A stretch of DNA of 24,966 nucleotides from Bacteroidota bacterium (GCA_022711195.1 JAKLFN010000010.1:1-24966), one strand, 5' to 3'; positions 1-7,790 are shown, counted from the first letter of the stretch. The notes: a model not told the origin generated them from the letters alone. Translations and numbers: made by a program.

Positions 1-599
1 GCATTGCTCGCAGCCACAATAGCAGCAAGGTATCCGATATGGACCTGTTTTTTGAAAACAACAAGAGCAATCGTACCACCTATCAGGGCTGCAGCGATAT
101 TGTCGAGGAATGCCGACATGATGAATACAAAAACCAGAAGGAGGAAAGGCCCTTTCCAGTCGTCGGGCAGGTACCTCGGAAGAATATCTGGAACATGTGA
201 TTCTTCAAATATCTTTGAAAGAACCGCAAAACCGAGAAGCAGCCCGAGTAGATTAAGAATAATTCCCCACTCTCCCTGACGCAATTCTTTGTCCATCAGC
301 TGTTCACCAAAAGGCGTAGATCCGAAAAGGTGCTCACCAAGGTGAAATGAGGGATCAAAGGCGAATTTAAAAATCAGCAAAACTGCCAATCCGGAAAGCG
401 CTACCCAGAATGTCTGTTTATGAAAAAGGGCAACCCCCAGCAGGATCAATCCAAATATTATAAATTCAATTCTCACCGGTCCCAGCGAGGGAACTTCGCC
501 TGAAGATGCAAAGATCGCAGCAGGCATCATAATAAAAAGAATCGACAGAAAAGCCATCTTAAGGGCTTTAGGCAGTAAAGCTAACCTATTGTGAATCAT
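1..599 (-). CDS. NhaD/ArsB-type Na+/H+ antiporter-like transporter, downstream tandem copy (C-terminus cut by window edge)
   Basis: Reading the minus strand from the ATG at 597-599 gives 199 open codons that run off the left edge, so only the N-terminal part is present. The product is a polytopic inner-membrane ion transporter of the ion transporter (IT) superfamily, close to NhaD and ArsB, and probably exchanges cations for protons. A signal-like hydrophobic N-terminus ending near the ASSGEVP residues is followed by several hydrophobic segments and the FLDNIAAALIG motif; the visible part ends at AASNA. Over about 163 aligned residues it differs from the neighbouring full-length copy (684-2081) at about 17 positions, mostly conservative, while third codon positions have diverged widely. 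It has its own promoter-like sequence just upstream. The family is clear; the transported ion is not shown by the sequence. Confidence 0.88.
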   Translation of the reverse strand, partial: MIHNRLALLPKALKMAFLSILFIMMPAAIFASSGEVPSLGPVRIEFIIFGLILLGVALFHKQTFWVALSGLAVLLIFKFAFDPSFHLGEHLFGSTPFGEQLMDKELRQGEWGIILNLLGLLLGFAVLSKIFEESHVPDILPRYLPDDWKGPFLLLVFVFIMSAFLDNIAAALIGGTIALVVFKKQVHIGYLAAIVAASN

Positions 600-632
600 T
601 TATATGATAATTAAATTAAAATTTAGTTCCGC

Positions 633-664
633 CAAAAATAAATAAAACAATTTTAATAACGAAA
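633..664 (-). promoter_or_regulatory. Bacteroidota-type promoter for the downstream antiporter copy
   Basis: On the minus strand there is a TATTTTTG element (633-640) that fits the Bacteroidota -7 consensus TAnnTTTG exactly. Twenty bases upstream is TTTC (661-664), one mismatch from the -33 TTTG. Transcription would begin near 626, giving a leader of about 27 nt before the ATG at 599. This suggests the second copy can be transcribed separately from the first. Confidence 0.5.
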
Positions 665-674
665 CTAATTAGTT
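663..674. promoter_or_regulatory. 12-bp perfect palindrome overlapping the -33 region, possible operator
   Basis: AACTAATTAGTT is a perfect palindrome touching the upstream end of the predicted promoter, between the two antiporter genes. Its core CTAATTAG also occurs at 2254-2261 in the region upstream of the first copy. A repressor site is possible, but AT-rich palindromes also arise by chance. Confidence 0.25.
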
Positions 675-683
675 GTCCTGTTG

Positions 684-2081
684 TTAATTCAGGAGGTTGA
701 CCTGCGAAACAGGTTCAACAGTTTCAGCCATCGGGCACCCTGGAACAGGACAATTATTTATCTTATGCTCGTTATTATCTGCCGGTTCCCAGCCCAGGAG
801 CAGGTATAGAGTAAAAAATCCGATAACATAAGCAGCTGCAACATGCCATCCGTTTTTAAGCCATTGTACAACATTACGGCCTTCCGGAAATTTGTTTGTA
901 ATGGCTACTCCGGCAGACGATCCAAACCAGATCATAGAACCTCCGAAGCCTACACTGTATGCCAGCATGCCCCAGTCATAATGTCCCTGGTCGAGGCAGA
1001 GCTTTGTAAGAGGGATATTATCAAAGACCGATGAAAGGAATCCCAGTGCAAATGCTGTTCCCCACGAAGCGTTTGGAAGCTCTTCAACAGGCATAAGCGA
1101 TGCACATGTAACAAGGCAGAGAAGAAAAACAGTGCCTTTCAGAGCTGCAGGAACCTCCTTCCAGGGAACAGGCCTCAGGAACATTCCCAGCACGATAGCT
1201 ATCCAAACTCCCAGGGCAGGCATATCATATAGTATATTGGAGACTATGGCACCAACAAGGATCATAACAACTGTAACAAGCTTTAGCCAGTCGATCTTTA
1301 CACCGGTCGTCGCGCTTTTTTGTATTCTCTGGAATTTGTCCTGCTGGTGTGCTGCAAACCATGAAAAGAACAGCAGGGCAATAAAAGCTGCCACATAGGC
1401 ATGAAGAACATTAAAGGCTGAGACCCCGTCGATCCACATCATCGTGGTAGTGGTGTCGCCGACAACACTACCGCTGCCGCCTGCATTACTTGCGGCAACA
1501 AGCGCGGCAATATAACCTATGTGTACCTTATTTTTGAAAACCACGAGGGCTATTGTGCCTCCAATCAGGGCTGCAGCAATATTATCGAGGAATGAGGAGA
1601 GAATGAAAACAAAGACAAGCAGAATGAAGGGACCCTTCCAGTCATCAGGAAGATAGCGAGGAAGTATTTCAGGAACATTCGATTCTTCAAATATTTTTGA
1701 AAGAACTGCAAAACCCAGCAGCAATCCAAGGAGGTTAAGTATAATTCCCCACTCTCCCTGGCGAAGCTCCTTATCCATCAGCTGCTCACCAAAAGGAGTC
1801 GTTCCGAAAATGTGTTCTCCGAGGTGAAAAGCAGGATCGAATGCAAATTTGAAGATCAGTAACACTGTAAGCCCGGTTATCGCAACCCAGAATGTGTGTT
1901 TATGAAAAAGCGCAACACCCAGAAGAATGAGTCCAAAAATAATAAACTCGATCCGGATGGGGCCCAGCGAAGGAACGCTGCCGTCAGCCGCTGAAAGGGT
2001 CATTGGAGCAAGACATGCAAGTAGAAAGAATAACAGCTTTTTAATGTTCTTTCCGGTGAAAAAAATGGCTCGGTTTTGCAT
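684..2081 (-). CDS. NhaD/ArsB-type Na+/H+ antiporter-like transporter, full-length tandem copy
   Basis: This 465-residue polytopic membrane protein belongs to the NhaD/ArsB group of the IT superfamily, probably a Na+ (or Li+)/H+ antiporter of the inner membrane. The N-terminus (residues 1-32) looks like a signal or first hydrophobic segment. Family motifs are FLDNIAAALIG (about 164-174), NAGGSGSVVGDTTTTMMW (199-216, comparable to the NAGGAW..GDVTTTMLW motif of NhaD) and a second inverted-repeat motif SSVFDNIPLTKL (350-361). About ten to twelve hydrophobic segments are visible. The tail after the last membrane segment contains two cysteines in CPVPGC (444-449), in a short extension that could bind metal or be redox active. 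It lies 84 bp upstream of a close paralogue on the same strand. Naming it nhaD would be reasonable, but the ion is inferred from the family only. Confidence 0.85.
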   Translation of the reverse strand: MQNRAIFFTGKNIKKLLFFLLACLAPMTLSAADGSVPSLGPIRIEFIIFGLILLGVALFHKHTFWVAITGLTVLLIFKFAFDPAFHLGEHIFGTTPFGEQLMDKELRQGEWGIILNLLGLLLGFAVLSKIFEESNVPEILPRYLPDDWKGPFILLVFVFILSSFLDNIAAALIGGTIALVVFKNKVHIGYIAALVAASNAGGSGSVVGDTTTTMMWIDGVSAFNVLHAYVAAFIALLFFSWFAAHQQDKFQRIQKSATTGVKIDWLKLVTVVMILVGAIVSNILYDMPALGVWIAIVLGMFLRPVPWKEVPAALKGTVFLLCLVTCASLMPVEELPNASWGTAFALGFLSSVFDNIPLTKLCLDQGHYDWGMLAYSVGFGGSMIWFGSSAGVAITNKFPEGRNVVQWLKNGWHVAAAYVIGFFTLYLLLGWEPADNNEHKINNCPVPGCPMAETVEPVSQVNLLN

Positions 2082-2132
2082 AAGGGGATTTGAATTGGTT
2101 TTCCGGCCGCCAAATTATAAATATTTTGATGT

Positions 2133-2146
2133 TGATTAATTAATCA
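2133..2146. promoter_or_regulatory. 14-bp perfect palindrome upstream of the antiporter gene
   Basis: TGATTAATTAATCA is perfectly symmetrical and lies 52-65 bp upstream of the antiporter start at 2081, where a repressor or activator could bind. On the minus strand a weak -7-like TATAATTTG follows at 2112-2120. No regulator can be named from the sequence. Confidence 0.25.
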
Positions 2147-2225
2147 TCGGTCATCTTTTTTAACTTACTGTATGATATTTGCGACTTTTTGTTAGGCCCC
2201 ATTTTATCGAAATGGGAATAATTTA

Positions 2226-2257
2226 TAATTTTGTCTCTTTATTTAGATTAAATCTAA
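2226..2257 (+). promoter_or_regulatory. Candidate suf promoter (-7 element) with an operator-like inverted repeat at +1
   Basis: TAATTTTG at 2226-2233 matches the Bacteroidota -7 consensus TAnnTTTG; a good -33 TTTG at the usual spacing is not seen. Transcription would begin near 2240. Immediately downstream, TTAGATT-A-AATCTAA (2243-2257) is a perfect 7-1-7 inverted repeat, a position where a bound repressor would block initiation. Its TTAG...CTAA form resembles sites of metal-responsive DtxR/MntR-type repressors, and metal control would make sense for suf, but this assignment is inference. The implied leader is about 190 nt. Confidence 0.35.
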
Positions 2258-2286
2258 TTAGCATAGATGTTCGAAAAACAATTTTT

Positions 2287-2362
2287 CCTGCCCCGGCCCT
2301 GAAGGGTGAAAAATTGATTTTCTTCGCCCCCTTCAGGGTAAGGGACAGACGAAGAAAATCAA
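2287..2362 (+). repeat. Interleaved inverted repeats in the suf leader (A-B-A'-B' order)
   Basis: Arm A CCCTGAAGGG (2297-2306) pairs with A' CCCTTCAGGG (2329-2338). Arm B TTGATTTTCTTCG (2314-2326) pairs perfectly over 13 bp with B' (2350-2362). Because the arms alternate, a nested structure cannot form both stems: they are either mutually exclusive or form a pseudoknot. The left edge, CCTGCCCCGGCCC (2287-2299), is repeated at 24477-24489, so this may be a copy of a dispersed intergenic element that has been recruited into, or merely inserted in, the suf leader. Confidence 0.6.
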
Positions 2363-2427
2363 AATAGATTATAACATTATTTGTACAAAATTGTTGTTAT
2401 AATGAATTGTATAGAGAATTTTGATAA

Positions 2428-3876
2428 ATGGAGAAGGAACAGGATAAGATAATAAGCGAGGTAACCTCCGGCGAATACAAATACGGATTTTATACCGATA
2501 TTGAAACAGACCTGATTTCCAAAGGCCTGAATGAAGATATCGTCCGCCTTATTTCGGCAAAGAAAAATGAACCTGAATGGCTGCTTGAATTCAGGCTAAA
2601 GGCTTTCCGGCACTGGCTTACAATGAAGATGCCTGCCTGGCCTAATCTTAAAATACCTCCAATCAATTATCAGGATATTATTTATTATGCCGCTCCCAGG
2701 CAAAAACCTGCACTGGCAAGCCTCGATGAAATTGATCCGGAACTGAAGAAAACTTTCGACAAGCTCGGCATTCCTCTCGAAGAACAGAAACATCTTTCCG
2801 GAGTGGCTGTAGATGCCGTCATGGACAGTGTATCGGTAAAAACAACATTCAGGGAGACACTTGCAGAATCGGGAATAATATTCTGCTCATTCAGCGATGC
2901 AGTCAAAGAGTATCCCGACCTGGTCAGAAGATATCTCGGGACAGTCGTCCCATATACGGATAATTTTTTTGCATCACTTAATTCTGCAGTATTCAGCGAC
3001 GGGTCATTCTGCTATATCCCTAAGGGGGTTCGGTGCCCGATGGAACTGTCAACATATTTCAGGATAAATTCAGCGAATACCGGCCAGTTCGAAAGAACAC
3101 TTCTTGTGGCAGATGAAGAAGCATATGTCAGTTACCTCGAAGGATGTACAGCACCCATGAGGGACGAAAACCAGCTGCATGCTGCAATTGTTGAGATAAT
3201 CGCAGAAAACAATGCAGAAGTTAAATATTCAACAGTGCAGAACTGGTACCCCGGTGATAAAGAAGGAAAAGGAGGCATTTATAATTTTGTTACAAAAAGA
3301 GGATTATGCAGGGGAGAAAACTCAAAGATATCCTGGACACAGATCGAAACGGGTTCGGCCATAACCTGGAAATATCCTTCCTGCATCCTGAAGGGAGATA
3401 ATTCGACAGGCGAATTCTATTCGGTGGCTGTTACAAACAATCATCAGCAGGCCGATACAGGAACCAAAATGATCCATATCGGAAGGAATACAAAAAGCAC
3501 AATCGTCTCAAAAGGAATCTCTGCAGGCCAGGGCCAGAACAGCTACCGGGGACTGGTAAAAGTCCTTAGAAATGCTTCAGGTGCAAGGAATTTTTCACAA
3601 TGTGATTCACTCCTTCTTGGCTCAAAATGCGGTGCACATACATTCCCATATATTGAAGTTGATAACCAGACTGCGATAGTAGAGCATGAGGCAACCACTT
3701 CAAAAATAGGAGAGGACCAGATATTTTATTGTAACCAGCGGGGAATATCAACAGAGGATGCTATCGCACTTATTGTAAACGGATATGCTCGCGAAGTAAT
3801 AAACAAGCTGCCAATGGAGTTCGCTGTCGAGGCACAGAAGCTTCTGCAGATAAGCCTTGAAGGAAGCGTGGGGTAG
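2428..3876 (+). CDS. sufB: Fe-S cluster scaffold protein SufB
   Basis: SufB is the core scaffold of the cytosolic SUF system. With SufC and SufD it forms the SufBC2D complex, accepts sulfur from SufS/SufE and assembles a nascent Fe-S cluster. The 482 residues are close to the family's usual length and align almost without gaps to its conserved C-terminal half, including LEGCTAP (Cys240), [18 protein letters not shown] (Cys392, Cys401) and [18 protein letters not shown]. Cys392 and Glu421 correspond by offset to the functional Cys405 and Glu434 of E. coli SufB. It is the first gene of the plus-strand operon, with a leader containing inverted repeats. The ATG is preceded by an AT-rich stretch with no clear Shine-Dalgarno, as is usual in this phylum. 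Confidence 0.97.
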   Translation: MEKEQDKIISEVTSGEYKYGFYTDIETDLISKGLNEDIVRLISAKKNEPEWLLEFRLKAFRHWLTMKMPAWPNLKIPPINYQDIIYYAAPRQKPALASLDEIDPELKKTFDKLGIPLEEQKHLSGVAVDAVMDSVSVKTTFRETLAESGIIFCSFSDAVKEYPDLVRRYLGTVVPYTDNFFASLNSAVFSDGSFCYIPKGVRCPMELSTYFRINSANTGQFERTLLVADEEAYVSYLEGCTAPMRDENQLHAAIVEIIAENNAEVKYSTVQNWYPGDKEGKGGIYNFVTKRGLCRGENSKISWTQIETGSAITWKYPSCILKGDNSTGEFYSVAVTNNHQQADTGTKMIHIGRNTKSTIVSKGISAGQGQNSYRGLVKVLRNASGARNFSQCDSLLLGSKCGAHTFPYIEVDNQTAIVEHEATTSKIGEDQIFYCNQRGISTEDAIALIVNGYAREVINKLPMEFAVEAQKLLQISLEGSVG

Positions 3877-3877
3877 A

Positions 3878-3919
3878 AAAAGATAAAAGACAAAAGATAA
3901 AAGACAAAAGACAAAAGAA
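3878..3919 (+). repeat. Six tandem AAAAGAY-type heptamers in front of sufC
   Basis: Six consecutive 7-bp units (AAAAGAT, AAAAGAC, AAAAGAT, AAAAGAC, AAAAGAC, AAAAGAA) fill almost the whole 48-bp gap between the sufB stop and the sufC ATG at 3925. The purine-rich array occupies the ribosome-loading region of sufC, so copy-number change would alter spacing and possibly SufC output without touching either protein. Confidence 0.85.
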
Positions 3920-3924
3920 AGAAT

Positions 3925-4680
3925 ATGCTCGTAATAAATAATTTAAAAGCAGAGATTGACGGTAAGAAGATACTGAAAGGCATCAGCCTGGAGGTTAAGG
4001 CGGGAGAAGTCCATGCCATAATGGGACCAAACGGTTCAGGAAAGAGTACACTTGCAGCAGTACTGGCCGGTAGAGAATTTGCCGCTGTTACAGAAGGAAC
4101 AGTAACATATTTCGGTAAAGATCTTCTGGAGATGCCTGCCGAAGACCGGTCGAGAGAAGGAATATTCCTGGGCTTCCAGTACCCTATTGAAATACCGGGT
4201 GTAAGCATGGTGAACTTCATGAAGACCGCTGTTAATGAACACAGAAAATACAAAGGACTTGAACCATTATCAGCATCTGATTTTCTGAAAATAATGCGGG
4301 AGAAAAAAGAACTCGTGGAGATAGATTCGAAACTTGCAAACCGTTCAGTAAATGAAGGTTTCAGCGGAGGTGAAAAAAAGAAGAACGAAATATTCCAGAT
4401 GGCGATGCTTGAACCAAAGCTTGCAATTCTCGACGAAACGGACTCGGGCCTCGATATCGATGCACTCAGGATAGTGGCTAACGGAGTAAACAAACTGAAA
4501 AGAGCTGATAATTCGACAATCGTAATTACACACTATCAGAGGCTCCTCGACTATATTGTACCCGATGTGGTACACGTCCTGTATGATGGAAGAATAGTCA
4601 GAACAGCAGGGAAAGAACTTGCCCTGGAGCTTGAAGAAAAAGGATACGAATGGATAAGAAAAGAAGTTGATCAGGCATGA
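3925..4680 (+). CDS. sufC: Fe-S assembly ATPase SufC
   Basis: SufC is the ABC-type ATPase of the SufBC2D scaffold complex; its ATP-driven dimerisation opens the SufB-SufD interface for cluster assembly. The 251-residue protein has Walker [10 protein letters not shown] (34-42), the SufC-type signature FSGGEKKK (146-153), Walker B LAILDE (166-171) followed by DSGLDIDAL, and the H-loop histidine His203 in ITHYQRLL. There are no membrane segments, as expected for a soluble SUF ATPase rather than a transporter. It follows sufB after a 48-bp heptamer array and overlaps sufD by 4 bp (ATGA), which indicates translational coupling. Confidence 0.97.
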   Translation: MLVINNLKAEIDGKKILKGISLEVKAGEVHAIMGPNGSGKSTLAAVLAGREFAAVTEGTVTYFGKDLLEMPAEDRSREGIFLGFQYPIEIPGVSMVNFMKTAVNEHRKYKGLEPLSASDFLKIMREKKELVEIDSKLANRSVNEGFSGGEKKKNEIFQMAMLEPKLAILDETDSGLDIDALRIVANGVNKLKRADNSTIVITHYQRLLDYIVPDVVHVLYDGRIVRTAGKELALELEEKGYEWIRKEVDQA

Positions 4681-6035
4681 CCGCAACCGAAGAAAGAACA
4701 GAACGTTACCTGAAGATCTATAGGGATAACCTGGAAAGAATATCTGAAAGTTCATCTCCATATATTAATTCTTTCCGCCAGGCCGCAATTGAGAAATTCA
4801 AAGAGCTCGGAATTCCTACACGCCGTAATGAGTCGTACAAATACACTAACCTCGACACATTCTTTAATACCGATTACAAGAGCTACCTGATGCCTGATGA
4901 AGCAGATTTTGTGAAAGCAGAGGAATTCAGGTGCGATGTTACCGACCTCGATGCCCACGGAGTAGTTCTTCTTAATGGATTCTACCCGACGATCAATGAA
5001 AAGCTCAGGGAACTGCCGGGAGGCATATGGATCGGCAGCATGAGCGAAGCTTCAAAAAAATTCAGCGATAAAATTGAAAGGCATTATGGAGAGTATGTAA
5101 ACGGAAACTCTGATGCACTTGTTCATCTAAATACAGCAATGGCTTCTGATGGGGTCTTTATCTGGGTGCCCGAAGGAGTTGTCCTGAAAAAACCAATACA
5201 AATCGTCAACCTGGTTCAGTCTGACGAGGATATATTCAACCAGCATCGTAATCTGATTATTGCAGAAAAAAATTCAGACGTCACTCTAATAATATGCGAC
5301 CATACTCTCTCACCACAGAAATTTCTTACCAATGCAGTAACTGAAATATATGTCGGCGAGAATGCACATTTCGATATTATCAGGGTTCAGAATGAGCATA
5401 ATAATGCAGCAAAAATAACACATACGTTCATTCACCAGGAAAGAAACAGCACCGCCTCCTCAAACAATATAACATTGCATGGCGGCCTGGTACGTAACAG
5501 CACCCATCACTTCCTGGGGGGAGAGGGCGCAGAGTGCCATTCGTACGGCCTTTACCTGACTGATAAATTCCAGCATGTGGATAATTATGTAAATGTCGAT
5601 CATGCATTTCCGAACTGCACCAGCAACCAGCTCTTCAAGGGAGTGCTCGACGATATGGCCACTGGTGCTTTTAACGGCAGGATCTATGTACACCAGGACG
5701 CACAGGGTACTATTGCGTATCAGAAGAATAACAATATTCTGCTGACTGACGATGCAAAGATGGATGCCAAACCTCAACTTGAGATCTATGCCGACGATGT
5801 AAAGTGCAGTCATGGAGCTACTGTCGGCCAGCTCGACGACAATGCCCTGTTCTACCTCCGCTCCCGGGGTATCGGTAAAAGAGAGGCAAGGCTGATGCTT
5901 ATGTTCGGATTCGCACATGAGGTGATCCAGAATATTAAAGTAGATGCTCTGCGTGAAAGAATGGATAACCTGGTGATGCAGAGGCTAAAAGGCGAACTTT
6001 CACGCTGTGCAAGCTGTATGGTCAGATGCGGTTAA
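4677..6035 (+). CDS. sufD: Fe-S assembly protein SufD
   Basis: SufD is the SufB paralogue in the SufBC2D complex and helps with iron acquisition during cluster assembly. The 452-residue protein has the divergent N-terminal helical region ([15 protein letters not shown] near 41-55) and the conserved C-terminal beta-helix and helical end, ending with [24 protein letters not shown] and the MFGFAHEV segment. The start overlaps the sufC stop (ATGA). The extreme C-terminus carries a C-x2-C-x3-C motif (CASCMVRC) two residues from the end, which could hold metal or a thiol; similar cysteine-rich tails may be a lineage trait of SufD, but I cannot check that here. Identity is firm from sequence and operon position. 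Confidence 0.95.
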   Translation: MTATEERTERYLKIYRDNLERISESSSPYINSFRQAAIEKFKELGIPTRRNESYKYTNLDTFFNTDYKSYLMPDEADFVKAEEFRCDVTDLDAHGVVLLNGFYPTINEKLRELPGGIWIGSMSEASKKFSDKIERHYGEYVNGNSDALVHLNTAMASDGVFIWVPEGVVLKKPIQIVNLVQSDEDIFNQHRNLIIAEKNSDVTLIICDHTLSPQKFLTNAVTEIYVGENAHFDIIRVQNEHNNAAKITHTFIHQERNSTASSNNITLHGGLVRNSTHHFLGGEGAECHSYGLYLTDKFQHVDNYVNVDHAFPNCTSNQLFKGVLDDMATGAFNGRIYVHQDAQGTIAYQKNNNILLTDDAKMDAKPQLEIYADDVKCSHGATVGQLDDNALFYLRSRGIGKREARLMLMFGFAHEVIQNIKVDALRERMDNLVMQRLKGELSRCASCMVRCG

Positions 6036-6045
6036 TAGTTAAGAT

Positions 6046-7263
6046 GTGAAAACCATTGAAGCAATAAGGGCAGATTTCCCGATACTGAAAACAAAAGTTT
6101 ACGGAAGGGAACTCATATATTTCGATAACGGAGCCACCACACAGAAACCGCAATGCGTAATCGACACTCTTGATGAAGTATATAAAACCTATAATTCAAA
6201 TATACACCGTGGAGTTCATGCCTTAAGCGACAAGGCTTCCGAAGAATATGAAAAAGCCCGTGAAAAGGTGCGTTCATTCATTAATGCAGAAAAGAGAGAA
6301 GAAATTATTTTTACATCAGGGGCCACAGGTTCAATAAATGCAATAGCTTTTTCTTTCGGTGAACGATACATCAGAAAAGACGATGAGATAATAATCAGCG
6401 GCCTGGAACACCATGCTAATATTGTGCCCTGGCAAATGCTCTGCGAAAGGAAGAACGCAATACTTAAAGTGATCCCTGTAAATGACAAAGGCGAAATAAT
6501 CATCGGGGAATTCAAGAAATTGCTTTCGGAAAAGACAAAGCTGGTAGCTGTCACCCAGGTTTCAAATGCACTGGGCACTGTTCTTCCTGTAAAGGAAATA
6601 ATCGAAGCTGCTCATTCAATGGATATCCCGGTACTGGTCGATGGCGCCCAGGGAATCCAGCATGGAATTGTTGATGTACAGAACCTTGATTGTGATTTTT
6701 ATGTCTTTTCCGGACATAAAATCTACGGTCCGGCAGGAATAGGTGTTCTTTACGGAAAAGAGAAGTGGCTTACAGAATTGCCTCCATACCAGGGCGGTGG
6801 CGACATGGTGGCAAATGTGACTTTTGAAAAAACAACATATAACGAGCTGCCATTCAAGTTTGAAGCCGGAACAATGAACTATCCCGGCGCTATCGGGCTT
6901 GGAACAGCTCTCGACTATCTCCTTTCCATCGGACTGGAAAACATAAACGCAATGGAAAGGAAGCTGCTCGATCATGCCACAGCCAGATTATCAGCAATCG
7001 AAGGGTTGAAGATTTACGGGACCTCTCCGTCAAAGATATCCACAATCTCATTCCTCGTAAAAGATATTCACCAGTATGATACCGGAATGGTGCTCGATAA
7101 GCTGGGAATTGCCATCAGGACAGGAACACATTGCGCCCAGCCTGTTATGGACAGGTTTGGCATAAAGGGCACAGTCCGCGCATCAATGTGCTTCTATAAC
7201 ACAAAAGATGAAGTCGACATGCTTGGAACCGGTATTGAGAAAGTAATATCAATGTTTTCATAG
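6046..7263 (+). CDS. sufS: Cysteine desulfurase SufS
   Basis: SufS is the PLP-dependent desulfurase (fold type I, class V aminotransferase) that takes sulfur from cysteine as a persulfide and passes it to SufE. The 405-residue protein shows the PLP lysine Lys225 in FSGHKIYGP, paired histidines in EHHANIVPW (122-123), the cofactor-binding region LVDGAQGIQH (197-206), and the persulfide cysteine Cys363 in RTGTHCAQP. The reading frame starts with GTG at 6046. An ATG at 6044 is out of frame and is followed at once by TGA, so ATG-TGA overlaps the true GTG start by one base. The start lies 10 nt after the sufD stop. The gene position, followed by sufE, supports sufS rather than iscS. Confidence 0.96.
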   Translation: MKTIEAIRADFPILKTKVYGRELIYFDNGATTQKPQCVIDTLDEVYKTYNSNIHRGVHALSDKASEEYEKAREKVRSFINAEKREEIIFTSGATGSINAIAFSFGERYIRKDDEIIISGLEHHANIVPWQMLCERKNAILKVIPVNDKGEIIIGEFKKLLSEKTKLVAVTQVSNALGTVLPVKEIIEAAHSMDIPVLVDGAQGIQHGIVDVQNLDCDFYVFSGHKIYGPAGIGVLYGKEKWLTELPPYQGGGDMVANVTFEKTTYNELPFKFEAGTMNYPGAIGLGTALDYLLSIGLENINAMERKLLDHATARLSAIEGLKIYGTSPSKISTISFLVKDIHQYDTGMVLDKLGIAIRTGTHCAQPVMDRFGIKGTVRASMCFYNTKDEVDMLGTGIEKVISMFS

Positions 7264-7274
7264 ATCCGATCTGT

Positions 7275-7745
7275 ATGACACTTAACGAAGTTCAGGATAA
7301 AATAGTTGAAGAGTTTTCACTTTACGATGACTGGCTTGATAAATATAACCTTCTGATAGATATGGGGAAGGATCTTCCGGCAATAGACCCGCATTTTAAA
7401 ATAAAAGACTTTTTAATCGAGGGTTGCCAGTCAAAGGTGTGGCTGCATCCTGAGTTCAGCGACGAAAGGATCTATTTTACAGCCGACAGTGATGCTATAA
7501 TAACAAAGGGAATAGTCGGACTGCTGATCAGGGTATTTTCCGGAAGGACACCGGAAGAGATCATAGCTGCCGAATTGTATTTTATCGACAAAATCGGTTT
7601 AAGGCAGAACCTTTCACCAACACGGTCAAACGGACTTTTGTCGATGGTACGTCAGATAAAGCTTTATGCAATGGCATATAAGGCGACCGGCAACCGGCAA
7701 CCGGCATCAGGCAATTCACAAGATTCCCCTCCCGGGAGGGGTTAG
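7275..7745 (+). CDS. sufE: Sulfur acceptor SufE with a repeat-derived C-terminal tail
   Basis: SufE accepts the persulfide sulfur from SufS and hands it to the SufBCD scaffold. The active cysteine is Cys51 in IEGCQSKVWL, the same number as in E. coli SufE. The conserved domain ends around residue 136 (LYAMAYKA). The last 20 or so residues are encoded by three ACCGGCA heptamers and a 16-bp GC palindrome and read as a low-complexity tail (ATGNRQPASG... ending PPGRG), so this end is not ancestral SufE sequence. Because the unit is 7 bp, any change in copy number would shift the frame of the tail only. It begins 12 nt after sufS. Confidence 0.95.
   Translation: MTLNEVQDKIVEEFSLYDDWLDKYNLLIDMGKDLPAIDPHFKIKDFLIEGCQSKVWLHPEFSDERIYFTADSDAIITKGIVGLLIRVFSGRTPEEIIAAELYFIDKIGLRQNLSPTRSNGLLSMVRQIKLYAMAYKATGNRQPASGNSQDSPPGRG
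7686..7706 (+). repeat. Three perfect ACCGGCA heptamers inside the 3' end of sufE
   Basis: ACCGGCA is repeated without error at 7686-7692, 7693-7699 and 7700-7706, just after the conserved SufE domain ends. It is the second 7-bp tandem array in the operon, unrelated in sequence to the one before sufC. It lies within the open frame, so a copy-number change would alter the C-terminal tail. Confidence 0.85.
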
Positions 7746-7757
7746 GGGTGGATTTCT
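7726..7757 (+). repeat. GC-rich 16-bp palindrome and flank at the sufE end, probable dispersed intergenic element
   Basis: CCCCTCCCGGGAGGGG (7726-7741) is a perfect palindrome followed by TTAGGGGTGG, much more GC-rich than the surroundings. From memory, similar CCCC...GGGGTTAGGGG segments are scattered between genes of Bacteroidota genomes, so this is probably a copy of such an element that has invaded the sufE 3' end and provides its TAG stop (7743-7745). In RNA it could form a short hairpin between sufE and the DUF59 gene. Confidence 0.5.
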
Positions 7758-7790
7758 TGGAGATGGAAGACCAAATACCAAAAAAAAATT

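Larger units (their letters stand above)
2082..2427. other. 346-bp divergent intergenic region between the antiporter pair and the suf operon
   Basis: There is no credible gene here; short open frames lack codon structure and homology. The region is AT-rich and holds, left to right: a 14-bp palindrome (2133-2146), a TAATTTTG -7-like element (2226-2233), a 7-1-7 inverted repeat (2243-2257), interleaved inverted repeats (2297-2362), and a TTTGTACAAA palindrome (2380-2389) about 40 nt before sufB. These are described separately where they may have a function. Confidence 0.7.

Noticed and set aside
4..279. Open frame on the plus strand at the left edge
   Set aside because: It is the antisense of the partial antiporter gene, which explains the region fully.
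3878..3919. CRISPR-like array
   Set aside because: The repeats are directly adjacent 7-mers with no spacers; they are a simple tandem repeat.
3726..4493. 255-codon open frame opposite sufC
   Set aside because: It is an antisense shadow of sufC, Ser/Phe-rich with no recognisable domain; part of it is just the reverse of the heptamer array.
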